NCBI GenBank assembly: GCA_000402775.1
Contig: AQSC01000059.1
Location: forward strand, 6,091 to 70,090
Direction: 5' to 3'
Length of the DNA: 64,000 nt
Source of the DNA: Euryarchaeota archaeon SCGC AAA252-I15
GTDB lineage: Archaea; Altiarchaeota; Altiarchaeia; IMC4; SCGC-AAA252-I15
Part shown: one piece after another, positions 50,916-58,755 of the stretch
How positions within the stretch are numbered: the first letter of the stretch is position 1
Layout of the letters: each line of letters starts with the position of its first letter
The notes under the pieces: generated by a model
Databases searched by the model: none
What the model saw: the letters and a program-made list of their open reading frames with translations, nothing else
What the model was told of the DNA's origin: nothing
Program-made: the position numbers and the translations under genes

Positions 50916-52157
50916 AGCTTCTGGTATTTTTTGTTCCGCTATCAGGTCGCTGTAGGATCTTCGGGTTCTAATCAACTCGCCAATTCCACCCCTCACCAAA
51001 ACTTCGCAGGGTAGGGGTTGGCTGTTGTATTCGCTCGCCATGGCAAACCCGTAGGCCCCGCAATCTTTTATTGAGATTATGTCTCCAACACTTGTTTTTG
51101 GAAGACTTCTGTCTCTTCCCAGTATGTCGCCGCTTTCACAAACGTTTCCTGCAACATCAACTAGTTCCTCATTCCCGGATTTTCCTAAAACAGTCATGTG
51201 ATGGTAGGCGTCGTACAATGTAGGTCTTGCAAGAGTGTTGAAACCTGCATCCACGTTAACGAAATTTTTGTAGGGGGTCTTCTTCACAGAATTAACTTTA
51301 GTCAAGAGTACTCCAGCAGGGCCCACAATGTATCTTCCCGGCTCAAGGTACAGGTAGGGTTCATTTGAAAGATCTTCGAGTCCATTTAAAAAGTTTGGAA
51401 GTATTGCTTCAGCAAACTCTTTTGGAGTTAGAGTTTTCTCGCCTTGATGGGATATTCCAAGACCCCCTCCAAGGTCAATGAAATCCAACTCAACCCCTAA
51501 TTCCTTTTTAAGCATAACCGCGAAGTCCATAAGCTTTGAAACCGCCTCTTCAAATGCTTGAGACTCGTGAATTTGAGATCCAATATGAGCGTGAACCCCA
51601 ATGGGTTTCACACCATTTAATTCCAAGGCTTTTTCATAGGCCTTTAACGCAATATCACCTTCAAGGTGCAATCCAAATTTCGAATTCTTAAGACCCGTTG
51701 CAATCTTCGGGTGAGTCTTGGAGGAAACATCAGGATTCACCCTGAAACAAATTCTCGCAGTCTTCCCCCTTTCCTCTGCAATCGAAGAAAAAGTCAACAA
51801 TTCCGAGACATTCCCGTGAGTTACGATAACATCCTCCTCTAAAGCCAATTCAAGCTCTTGCACGGTCTTGCTGCTTGAAGTGAAGATTATGTCTTCAGAT
51901 TTAATTCCTGCCTTGCGAGCGATAAAAAGCTCCCCCCCTGATACAACGTCTGCCCCACAACCCTGCTTTGCCAGAAGTCGAAGCAGCGCCAGCGATGAAT
52001 TGGCCTTAACCGCGTACATGACCTTCGTCTTCTTATATCTGCTCTTGAAGGCTTTGAGGAAACTATTATACCTAGCTACAACTTCATCCCCATCGTAGAC
52101 GTAAAGAGGAGTCCCGTAATCCTTTGCCAGTTGCACGAGCAGGGTGTCTTCAATCAT
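50907..52157 (-). CDS. lysA: Diaminopimelate decarboxylase
   Basis: A 416-residue PLP-dependent LysA, the last step of lysine biosynthesis. The TIM-barrel PLP lysine is in KTKVMYAVKANSSLALLRLL, GADVVSGGELFIARKAGIKS follows, then VHAHIGSQIHE, FIDLGGGLGISHQGEKTLTP (Gly-rich phosphate site), PYLYLEPGRYIVGPAGVLLT, and the second-domain GNVCESGDILGRDRSLPKTS with CGAYGFAMASEYNSQPLPCE. ATG 52157 is used (MIEDTLLVQLAKDYGTPLYV); the longer frame runs into the trmJ-like gene. It lies 16 nt downstream of that gene on the same strand. Confidence 0.94.
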   Translation of the reverse strand: MIEDTLLVQLAKDYGTPLYVYDGDEVVARYNSFLKAFKSRYKKTKVMYAVKANSSLALLRLLAKQGCGADVVSGGELFIARKAGIKSEDIIFTSSSKTVQELELALEEDVIVTHGNVSELLTFSSIAEERGKTARICFRVNPDVSSKTHPKIATGLKNSKFGLHLEGDIALKAYEKALELNGVKPIGVHAHIGSQIHESQAFEEAVSKLMDFAVMLKKELGVELDFIDLGGGLGISHQGEKTLTPKEFAEAILPNFLNGLEDLSNEPYLYLEPGRYIVGPAGVLLTKVNSVKKTPYKNFVNVDAGFNTLARPTLYDAYHHMTVLGKSGNEELVDVAGNVCESGDILGRDRSLPKTSVGDIISIKDCGAYGFAMASEYNSQPLPCEVLVRGGIGELIRTRRSYSDLIAEQKIPEALK

Positions 52158-52173
52158 GGTAAGATATAGGTTC

Positions 52174-52882
52174 TTATCTATTAATCTTTTCGGAAATCTT
52201 TCTGAAAACACCTATTAGAGTGAAAGCCTCCCTACCCGACACGAACGCCCTGCCTAAAAGACTTCGAAAAGTTTTTTTCGCAAGCCCCCTCTCATAATCC
52301 CCGACGTGAACGGAATCAATTACAGAATCATACTTTTCAATCAACACATCTTTTTCCACCTTGTTGAGTCTCCTAAACTTTTTCCGCTTGTGTAATTTTT
52401 TTTCAAACTCGCTTCTCTTAAGCTCATAGAGTATGATGGCTGCCGACTGAGCTATATTGAGTGTGGGATAACTCGGGTTTGCGGGAATGCAAACTAGCAC
52501 ATCACATGACTTGATTTCATAATTGTTTAAACCATGGTCTTCACGTCCAAACACCAGTCCGATTTTACCTGAAGTCTTAAGGGATTCCTGAAGGTGTTCA
52601 GGGGTAACTGGGTTTCTCATACTGTTTTTATCAGTGGCTGATATCGCGGAAGTTGCAACAAGAAAATCAAACTCATTTTTCACTTCCTTAAAGTTTTTGA
52701 AAACGCGGGCGTTTTCAAGGACGTCAATGGCATGCATGCTCATCTTCCTTGCTTCCCCCCCCAAGTTTTGGGGGGTTTACGAGAACCAATTCTTCGAAAC
52801 CGAAGTTTTTCATGATGCGGGCGATAGAACCTATGTTCCCATCATACAAGGGTTCGACCAAGACTACGGAGTATTCTGCCAT
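52174..52882 (-). pseudogene. trmJ: TrmJ-like SPOUT RNA methyltransferase, frameshifted at a G8 run
   Basis: The N-terminal 42 residues ([40 protein letters not shown]) and the remaining 190 residues ([80 protein letters not shown]-like) belong to one TrmJ/TrmH-family methyltransferase: VEP-x-x-x-GNIG, FGREDxGL and L-N-[IL]-[AS]-Q-[AS] are the SPOUT motifs. The frame changes inside eight consecutive G (plus-strand C run near 52755-52762); seven would give one frame reading [12 protein letters not shown] length-variable tract or an assembly error are both possible. A diverged copy of its first 82 nt lies upstream. Confidence 0.8.
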
Positions 52883-53036
52883 TTTATTAGGTATCGTCGA
52901 GCAAGCGGGAGCGAGCGAAGACGGCACATTTGTCGTCGGCAAACTCCGACAAACCGAAGTTTTTCATGATTCGTGCGATAGAACCTATGTTCCCATCATA
53001 CAAGGGTTCGACCAGGATGATTGAGTAATCCGCCAT
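52883..53036. mobile_element. Structured element plus diverged copy of the trmJ 5' end (copy C)
   Basis: 52955-53036 repeats the first 82 nt of the trmJ-like gene with about ten mismatches, nearly all synonymous or conservative ([12 protein letters not shown] versus MADYSIILVEPL), then breaks off. Between it and the gene lie 72 nt with copy C of the element: GTATCGTC (52891-52898)-GAGC...GCGAA-GACGGCAC (52920-52927), then ATTTGTCG and the hairpin TTTGTCG...CGACAAA (about 52929-52953). The arrangement, partial 5' end - element - full gene, is the same as at tRNA-Pro and ribC. Confidence 0.6.
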
Positions 53037-53079
53037 AGTATTAATTTATTGTGGTTTATTGAAATAACTTAATTGATTC

Positions 53080-54591
53080 ATGAAACAAGTCGGCAAGATT
53101 CACGGTCCGGTTAAACCCACGACGTTTCAGATTCTTCTTTCTGATTTGTCGACTGAGAGGGGAAGTTACATCAAGGTCAACCACGACGTATACGGGTGGG
53201 TGCTGGCGAAAATCGAGTCTATGAAGCGGTATTTAGACGACTTTGATGATGAGGTGATGCTTGCTGAAGCGCGAACGGTGGGTTATAAACGGGATGATAA
53301 CGTTCTCATACCGAAAACTCCGTTCAAGCCTGGAGAAAAAGTTTACACTGCGGATAAATCGCTTATCATGAGTATTCTCGGACTTCGCAGGGATAAGAAA
53401 GATAGTATGTACATTGGAATGCTTGAAGGCCATGACATTCCAGTATACCTTGACGTGAAAAAGACTATTGGAAAACACACTTCCGTGCTTGCTAAAACCG
53501 GGGCTGGAAAGTCTTATACAGTTGCAGTGCTTTTGGAGGAGTTGATAAAAAATGATGTCGCCATCGTAATCATTGACCCTCACGGGGAATACGGGTCCTT
53601 AAGGATTGAAAATGACGACTACGACGCAATGTTAAAATACAACATCAAGGCTGCGTCCTATGCCGATAAGGTGGTTGAGTACGCCACAAATCGGAGGGTG
53701 AATCCGAATGCTGGAAAACTTATACTTCCCTCCGACTTTGATTTAATCGAACTAACCGAGATTATGCCCATGAGTCTGGGTGACCGGCAGAAATCGACTT
53801 TGTATTCGGCGCTTCGCGATCTTGAAGGTGAAAGATATACTTTGAAAGATCTTATGGTGAGGGTTGAGCAGGAGCCTACCCAGGCGAAGTGGAAGGTGAT
53901 GTCAGGGCTTGAGGGTTTGGACGAAAGCGGAATATTTGAGGGGGATCCTATCGCGCTGGAAGATCTCGTTCAAAAGGGTCAGGCCACGATAATTAATCTT
54001 TTGGGGACTGAACACCACATCCAAGAGCTTGTTGTCGCAAAGCTTGCCCGCATGCTCTTTGACGGGATTAGGGTCGGTAAGATTCCGGAATTTTTCTTTC
54101 TGGTTGAGGAAGCCCATAATTTTTGTCCGGAGAGGGGTTTCGGGGATTCTATTTCATCTTCGATTTTGCGCGATATTGCGTCGGAGGGTAGGAAGTTTGG
54201 TTTTCACTTGTGTGTTGTGAGCCAGAGGCCTGCCAGGGTCGACAAGAATGTTTTGTCTCAGTGTAACACTCAGATTATTCTTAAAGTTACGAACCCGAAT
54301 GACTTGCGGGCTATAAGCCATTCAATTGAGGGTTTTACTCCGGGGATGGAGAAGGAGATTCGTCAGCTTTCGGTGGGCCATGCTTTGATTGTTGGGGAGT
54401 CTGTGGAGCAGCCGATCACTGTTGACATAAGGGTTAGGGAGACTAAGCATCATACGTCTCATGTGAGGGCGATGGTGGCTGAACAATCGTCTGACGAAGA
54501 TGATGTTGGTGGGACTTTTTCAGGAGAGGATATTGTTGAGGGGTCATCTTCAAGTTTTTTAAGATTACTTAAAAGAATATTTCTGAAATAG
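53080..54591 (+). CDS. herA: HerA bipolar DNA helicase/translocase
   Basis: A 503-residue canonical HerA. The HAS-barrel (KQVGKIHGPVKPTTFQILLS, GSYIKVNHDVYGWVLAKIES, about 1-120) precedes the RecA-like motor: Walker A LAKTGAGKSYTVAVLLEELI, IIDPHGEYGSLRIEN, Walker B FFFLVEEAHNFCPERGFGDS, the Arg-finger region RDIASEGRKFGFHLCVVSQR, and SQCNTQIILKVTNPNDLRAI. It ends with an acidic/Ser linker and basic SFLRLLKRIFLK. HerA with NurA resects DNA ends in homologous recombination together with Mre11-Rad50; none of those genes is next to it here, unlike in many archaea. Confidence 0.92.
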   Translation: MKQVGKIHGPVKPTTFQILLSDLSTERGSYIKVNHDVYGWVLAKIESMKRYLDDFDDEVMLAEARTVGYKRDDNVLIPKTPFKPGEKVYTADKSLIMSILGLRRDKKDSMYIGMLEGHDIPVYLDVKKTIGKHTSVLAKTGAGKSYTVAVLLEELIKNDVAIVIIDPHGEYGSLRIENDDYDAMLKYNIKAASYADKVVEYATNRRVNPNAGKLILPSDFDLIELTEIMPMSLGDRQKSTLYSALRDLEGERYTLKDLMVRVEQEPTQAKWKVMSGLEGLDESGIFEGDPIALEDLVQKGQATIINLLGTEHHIQELVVAKLARMLFDGIRVGKIPEFFFLVEEAHNFCPERGFGDSISSSILRDIASEGRKFGFHLCVVSQRPARVDKNVLSQCNTQIILKVTNPNDLRAISHSIEGFTPGMEKEIRQLSVGHALIVGESVEQPITVDIRVRETKHHTSHVRAMVAEQSSDEDDVGGTFSGEDIVEGSSSSFLRLLKRIFLK

Positions 54592-54594
54592 TAT

Positions 54595-54705
54595 TATTAT
54601 TGTATATAAGTTACAATAGTATTTTACTCTGTTTAATAATTTTTTCGATAAAATTGAGAATCAATAAAATTTTAGTTATTATTATTGTATTTTATTTACA
54701 ATAAT
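54595..54705. terminator. Two inverted repeats between convergent herA and the pyrophosphatase-like gene
   Basis: TATTATTGTA/TACAATAGTA (54595-54604 and 54612-54621) just after the herA stop, and the perfect ATTATTGTA/TACAATAAT (54681-54689 and 54697-54705) overlapping the end of the facing gene. Both share the ATTGTA word and lie in very AT-rich DNA with T tracts, suiting bidirectional termination. Confidence 0.5.
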
Positions 54706-55095
54706 GTCTTGAAATTCAACTGAATAATTCCTCTTCAAGACTAAAAACAGGTAAATCTTCTTAAATTGCGGATAAATTAAGTAAAAAAGACGAATCTTCC
54801 ACTCATCAAACATTGAAATCCTCCCGTAATCCGAAAAGATCAGCTTGTCATCACGCTTCCCATCATCGATTAATTTCACCTTACCCACAATAGGACACTC
54901 AACAACTTCACCCTGCTTAAGCCTTCGACCTAAAACTATCGCATCCTCCCCCAAACCATCCTCTGAAACAGTGCCTTCCACAAAACCATAATTGAATGGA
55001 TTCGGAAACGGGGAAAACAACTCCTTGACAAATTCATTCCCCTCCAACCTATACTTCACAAAACTCCACTTCGGAGTCTCGACGACGACTCGCAT
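54682..55095 (-). CDS. Divergent inorganic-pyrophosphatase-like protein, 137 aa
   Basis: Residues 5-90 follow the soluble family I pyrophosphatase pattern: VETPKWSFVKYRLEGNEFVK, PFPNPFNYGFVEGTVSEDGL and VECPIVGKVKLIDDGKRDDK. Active-site elements partly persist: Asn-Tyr-Gly-Phe, and DDGKRDDK with both Asp and the Lys. The metal-binding DGDPxD is altered to DGLGED, losing one Asp, and the protein is about 35 residues shorter than usual, with a different C-terminus (FYLIYPQFKKIYLFLVLKRN). Catalytic activity is therefore doubtful. ATG 55095 chosen over a start at 55128. Divergent from the lig gene. Confidence 0.6.
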   Translation of the reverse strand: MRVVVETPKWSFVKYRLEGNEFVKELFSPFPNPFNYGFVEGTVSEDGLGEDAIVLGRRLKQGEVVECPIVGKVKLIDDGKRDDKLIFSDYGRISMFDEWKIRLFYLIYPQFKKIYLFLVLKRNYSVEFQDIIVNKIQ

Positions 55096-55140
55096 GGAAA
55101 AGTATTTAGTATTATACCATAAAACCATTATACGTATGCG

Positions 55141-56799
55141 ATGAGATTTAAGGAACTGACTGACGTATTCGAGAAGATTGACGGCACCTCAAAGAGACTA
55201 GAGAAAACCGACATCATCGCAGAATTTCTAGGGAAAACCGACGACTACCTCATACCCACGTTATGTAATTTCCTGCAGGGAAGAGTCTTCCCCTTGTGGA
55301 GTGAAAGGGAGTTGGGCGTCGCTCAAAAGCTCATGGTGAAGTGCATTTCAACTGTTTCCGGCCGGGCCGAGAAGGAGATTGAAGGTGAGGTTAAGAATTT
55401 AGGCGACACGGGGGCTGCGGCGGAAAAAGTGTTATTAACTAAAAAACAGACTACCTTGTATTCAAGAACTCTTAATGTCGAAGACGTTGAAAACAGTTTG
55501 AAAAGACTGGCAGACCTTGGAGGGAAGGGAAGCCAAGACAAGAAGATGGCATACATCAAGGAGCTCTTGTCGTCTGCTGAAGGAAATGAGGCGAAGTTTA
55601 TCGTAAGGATAATTTTAGGGGAGCTTCGACTTGGAGTTGGAGACGGCATAGTCAGGGACTCGATAGTCAAGGCCTTTGAAGTGCCGGTCGAGGAAGTTGA
55701 GAGGGCATATTACCTGACATCTGATTTGGGTGAAGTAGCTCGAACAGTGAAGATAAATGGTGTTTCAGGTTTGAAGGAGATTTCAATGGAGCCTGGAAGG
55801 CCCATCAAGGTGATGTTGGCGCAGAAAAAACAGGGTGTTAGGGAGGCTGTCGAAGATTTGGGTGAAGCAGCCTACGAAATAAAATATGATGGTGCAAGAG
55901 TCCAGATTCACAAGAAGGGGGATGAGGTTGTCCTTTACACTCGAAGACTTGAGAACGTGACCGACCAGTTTCCAGAGATAGTGAATGCCGCGAGAGACCA
56001 CGTAAAAGTTGCGGCTGCGATAATTGAGGGGGAAATTGTCGCCATCACGATGATGGGGGATAGGACTCCGCGCCCATTCCAAGATTTATCGCGAAGGATT
56101 AAGAGAAAATACAATATAGGTGAAGTTCAGAAGAAGATTCCAGTGGAAGTAAACTTATTCGACGTCCTATACATTGATGGAGAGAATACGCTCTCAACCC
56201 CTTTTTCCGAGCGTAGAAAGCTGTTGAAAAAGATTATCGATGCAACGGCTATTTTCAGGGTTGCCGAGCAGAAAGTCACCGCGAATCCCGACATAGCTGA
56301 AAATTTCTACAATCATGCACTCTCGATGAAACATGAGGGGGTGATGGTGAAGGTCTTAAACGCCCCGTACAAGCCGGGTTCTAGAGTCGGCTACATGTAT
56401 AAGGTAAAGCCGATTATGGAGACTTTAGACTTGGTTGTTGTGGGAGCGACTTGGGGTGAAGGCCGCCGAGCAAACTGGCTTGGGTCTTACCTCCTAGCAG
56501 TTTTTGATGCGAACACCGGGGAGTTTCAGACTATTGGCCGCATGGCAACTGGCTTATCAGACCAGCAACTTGAAGAATACACTGAACTATTCAAACAATA
56601 CATTATAAGAGAGTCCGGTCAAGACTTATCCATTAAACCTCACATAATATTTGAAGTCGCCTACGAAGAGATTCAGAAAAGCCCGACTTATGATTCAGGG
56701 TATGCGCTTAGGTTTCCAAGGCTTGTGCGCCTTCGAGACGATAAGGGACCTCAAGACGCAGACTCCCTTGAGAGAGTTGAGGAGATACTTAAAAAATGA
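55141..56799 (+). CDS. lig: ATP-dependent DNA ligase
   Basis: A 552-residue archaeal replicative-type ligase. The N-terminal DNA-binding domain (1-215, MRFKELTDVFEKIDGTSKRL, IILGELRLGVGDGIVRDSIV) is followed by the adenylation domain: motif I AYEIKYDGARVQIHKKGDEV with nucleophile Lys in KYDGAR, motif III VNLFDVLYIDGENTLSTPFS, motif IV HEGVMVKVLNAPYKPGSRVG and motif V YMYKVKP. The OB domain ends FPRLVRLRDDKGPQDADSLE. Length matches archaeal Lig. Its stop overlaps the fibrillarin start by ATGA. Confidence 0.96.
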   Translation: MRFKELTDVFEKIDGTSKRLEKTDIIAEFLGKTDDYLIPTLCNFLQGRVFPLWSERELGVAQKLMVKCISTVSGRAEKEIEGEVKNLGDTGAAAEKVLLTKKQTTLYSRTLNVEDVENSLKRLADLGGKGSQDKKMAYIKELLSSAEGNEAKFIVRIILGELRLGVGDGIVRDSIVKAFEVPVEEVERAYYLTSDLGEVARTVKINGVSGLKEISMEPGRPIKVMLAQKKQGVREAVEDLGEAAYEIKYDGARVQIHKKGDEVVLYTRRLENVTDQFPEIVNAARDHVKVAAAIIEGEIVAITMMGDRTPRPFQDLSRRIKRKYNIGEVQKKIPVEVNLFDVLYIDGENTLSTPFSERRKLLKKIIDATAIFRVAEQKVTANPDIAENFYNHALSMKHEGVMVKVLNAPYKPGSRVGYMYKVKPIMETLDLVVVGATWGEGRRANWLGSYLLAVFDANTGEFQTIGRMATGLSDQQLEEYTELFKQYIIRESGQDLSIKPHIIFEVAYEEIQKSPTYDSGYALRFPRLVRLRDDKGPQDADSLERVEEILKK

Positions 56800-57446
56800 G
56801 GTTTAAAAGAATTTTCCCGGGAGTATACGAGATAAACGGAAGACTCGCCACAAAAAACAGCACTAAAGGATTTCGAGTATACGATGAAAAGCTCATTAAA
56901 TTCAGAAAGGATGAATACAGGGAGTGGGAGCCGACTCGAAGCAAGCTTGCTGCCGCTATTTTAAAGGATTTAAGGAAGCTTCCCATAAAAGAGCACTCCC
57001 CAATACTGTATCTTGGTGCTTCTTCAGGTACGACTGCAAGCCACATTGCAGACGTCACAGACGGCCTAGTTTTTTGCGTGGAGTATTCGAAGCGAATGAT
57101 GCGTGAGCTTCTTTTTGTGTGCGAGGTTAAGAAGAATATGATTCCGATACTCGGTGATGCTAATCTCCCGCAATCTTTCGCGCACATGACGTCTAGAGTC
57201 GATGTAGTCTACCAGGATGTGGCCCAGAAAAACCAGACCGAGATTTTTATTAAGAACATGGATTACTTCAAGGCGAGAAATGGTTTGCTTGCTATCAAGG
57301 CCCGGAGTATTGACTGCGTTGAAAAACCTAAAAACATTTTCAAGCGGGAAGTATCCAAGCTTGAGGGCAAATTTGACGTTTTAGATGTTATTGAACTATC
57401 TCCTTTCGAGAAAGACCACGTATTGGTTTCTGTTCAGGTGGCTTAG
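56796..57446 (+). CDS. flpA: Fibrillarin, rRNA/tRNA 2'-O-methyltransferase
   Basis: A 216-residue archaeal fibrillarin. N-terminal FKRIFPGVYEINGRLATKNS, then the SAM-binding SPILYLGASSGTTASHIADV (motif I), FCVEYSKRMMRELLFVCEVK, MIPILGDANLPQSFAHMTSR and VDVVYQDVAQKNQTEIFIKN (YQD catalytic region), and LLAIKARSIDCVEKPKNIFK (Lys). It is the catalytic subunit of C/D RNPs with Nop5 and L7Ae. In most archaea it is adjacent to nop5; here nop5 is at the other end of the window and flpA is coupled to lig instead. Confidence 0.96.
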   Translation: MRFKRIFPGVYEINGRLATKNSTKGFRVYDEKLIKFRKDEYREWEPTRSKLAAAILKDLRKLPIKEHSPILYLGASSGTTASHIADVTDGLVFCVEYSKRMMRELLFVCEVKKNMIPILGDANLPQSFAHMTSRVDVVYQDVAQKNQTEIFIKNMDYFKARNGLLAIKARSIDCVEKPKNIFKREVSKLEGKFDVLDVIELSPFEKDHVLVSVQVA

Positions 57447-57956
57447 ATGGGCCTTGAAGTCGAGTTGAAAGCTCCCTGCGACGGAAAAATACTTGAGATG
57501 CTTAAGGGCGTTGGTGCGAAATTCAATAGAGAAGAAATCCAAGTCGACAGGTATTTCAACCATCCGTCAAGGGACTTTAAGAATACTGATGAGGCATTAA
57601 GAATTCGTTGTGTGGGAAACTGCTTTTACTTGACCTACAAGGGGCCTAAGCTTTCTGGGAAGTTGAAGGTTAGAGAGGAGTATGAAATGCCAGTCACAAA
57701 AGACTTTAAAATGGTTTTGGAAAAACTCGGTTTCAGTGAAGTAGGCAAGATCGGAAAGACTAGGAGGATTTACGATTTTGAAGGATTGATCATTTGTATT
57801 GACCGTGTTGATGGTCTGGGATTATTTATTGAAATTGAATCAGAATCCCTGGAGATGGAGGGAAAAATCATTGAAACACTATCAAAATTGGGAGTGGATG
57901 AGAAAACTTGCACTACAAACTCGTATCTAGAACTAATTCTTGAAAAAAAAGGTTAA
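57447..57956 (+). CDS. CYTH-domain triphosphate-binding protein (class IV adenylate cyclase-like)
   Basis: A 169-residue CYTH protein. The ExExK signature is GLEVELKAPC, and the triphosphate tunnel residues are suggested by EALRIRCVGNCFYLTYKGPK, LKVREEYEMPVTKDFKMVLE, GKTRRIYDFEGLIICIDRVD and GLGLFIEIESESLEMEGKII, ending YLELILEKKG, all in the usual order. Members are adenylate cyclases, thiamine- or inorganic triphosphatases; archaeal ones are mostly uncharacterised. It begins immediately after the fibrillarin stop. Confidence 0.88.
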   Translation: MGLEVELKAPCDGKILEMLKGVGAKFNREEIQVDRYFNHPSRDFKNTDEALRIRCVGNCFYLTYKGPKLSGKLKVREEYEMPVTKDFKMVLEKLGFSEVGKIGKTRRIYDFEGLIICIDRVDGLGLFIEIESESLEMEGKIIETLSKLGVDEKTCTTNSYLELILEKKG

Positions 57957-58378
57957 GTGCACTTTATCACTATTTGTTTCGAAGCCTCAACTTCATAAAC
58001 AGTCTCATTAAAGGTTACATCAGTAAGATCAGTTATCGTGGGTTCACAATCTGGTTTGCATGCGAGACACCCTAAACCCGGAATTGAAAGCGAATCGGGA
58101 TCCCCCGCAAACTTGCCATTACAATACAAGTGGGCGTAAGAATCCTGTCTTGAAGTCATATCCAAAAAAGCTTCGTCTTGAGTGTCTCCAACACCGTATA
58201 CTTGAAATCCCGAGAAATAGCAGTCCGTAATGTTTAATGACTGGCCTGTGAACTTTCCAATCGGAAAAGCCGCGTCCATGAAAATGAACATGAGATTAAT
58301 AACCAGTATAATGAATATCAAGCCGATGATGATCCACTGGGTTTTTAACACCCTGTCAACTTCCTCCTTCGACATCAT
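57953..58378 (-). CDS. Small membrane protein with Cys-containing outer domain, 141 aa
   Basis: A single N-terminal TM helix (WIIIGLIFIILVINLMFIFM, about 15-35) follows a charged cytosolic start (MMSKEEVDRVLKTQ). The outer part of about 105 residues has six Cys (SLNITDCYFSGFQVYG, LYCNGKFAG, GLGCLACKPDCEPTITDLTD, QIVIKCT), probably disulphide-bonded, plus N-glycosylation sequons. Unknown family. It is 4 nt downstream of the next membrane gene on the same strand, so the two form a pair. Its 3' end overlaps the CYTH gene stop by 4 nt. Confidence 0.6.
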   Translation of the reverse strand: MMSKEEVDRVLKTQWIIIGLIFIILVINLMFIFMDAAFPIGKFTGQSLNITDCYFSGFQVYGVGDTQDEAFLDMTSRQDSYAHLYCNGKFAGDPDSLSIPGLGCLACKPDCEPTITDLTDVTFNETVYEVEASKQIVIKCT

Positions 58379-58382
58379 TTTT

Positions 58383-58709
58383 TTACCTTAATATTATGTC
58401 TAGTATGGGGTTTACGACGATCTTGAATAAGAGAGCCGCAACCATTATCATAACTCCCCAACCAATGAACTGTATTCCCTTGTCCATGAAACTTAGGGGA
58501 AGCATCACATATAAATATAATTTAGGCCACAACCACATGCAAAATCCTATAAACACAAAAAGCAGGCCAAACCCCATCGCCTTGCGAGGCAGAACATTCC
58601 TAGCCTTATGGACGTGGGAAATGTTTGAAGATTTCTCATCTTCCTCAATCAGCTCTATGTCCCCTATTGTGCCAGAAGCATCCACACCAGAACGATCCCT
58701 ACCCTTCAT
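58383..58709 (-). CDS. Small membrane protein, 108 aa
   Basis: A hydrophilic 45-residue N-terminus (RDRSGVDASGTIGDIELIEE) is followed by two TM helices (MGFGLLFVFIGFCMWLWPKL and IQFIGWGVMIMVAALLFKIV) joined by a short loop. Family unknown. It is encoded directly upstream of the Cys-containing membrane protein (stop and start 4 nt apart), suggesting a two-component membrane unit. Confidence 0.55.
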   Translation of the reverse strand: MKGRDRSGVDASGTIGDIELIEEDEKSSNISHVHKARNVLPRKAMGFGLLFVFIGFCMWLWPKLYLYVMLPLSFMDKGIQFIGWGVMIMVAALLFKIVVNPILDIILR

Positions 58710-58755
58710 CCTAGTTTAATCATTCGCATTAATGTATTTATAGACGGTATCCACG

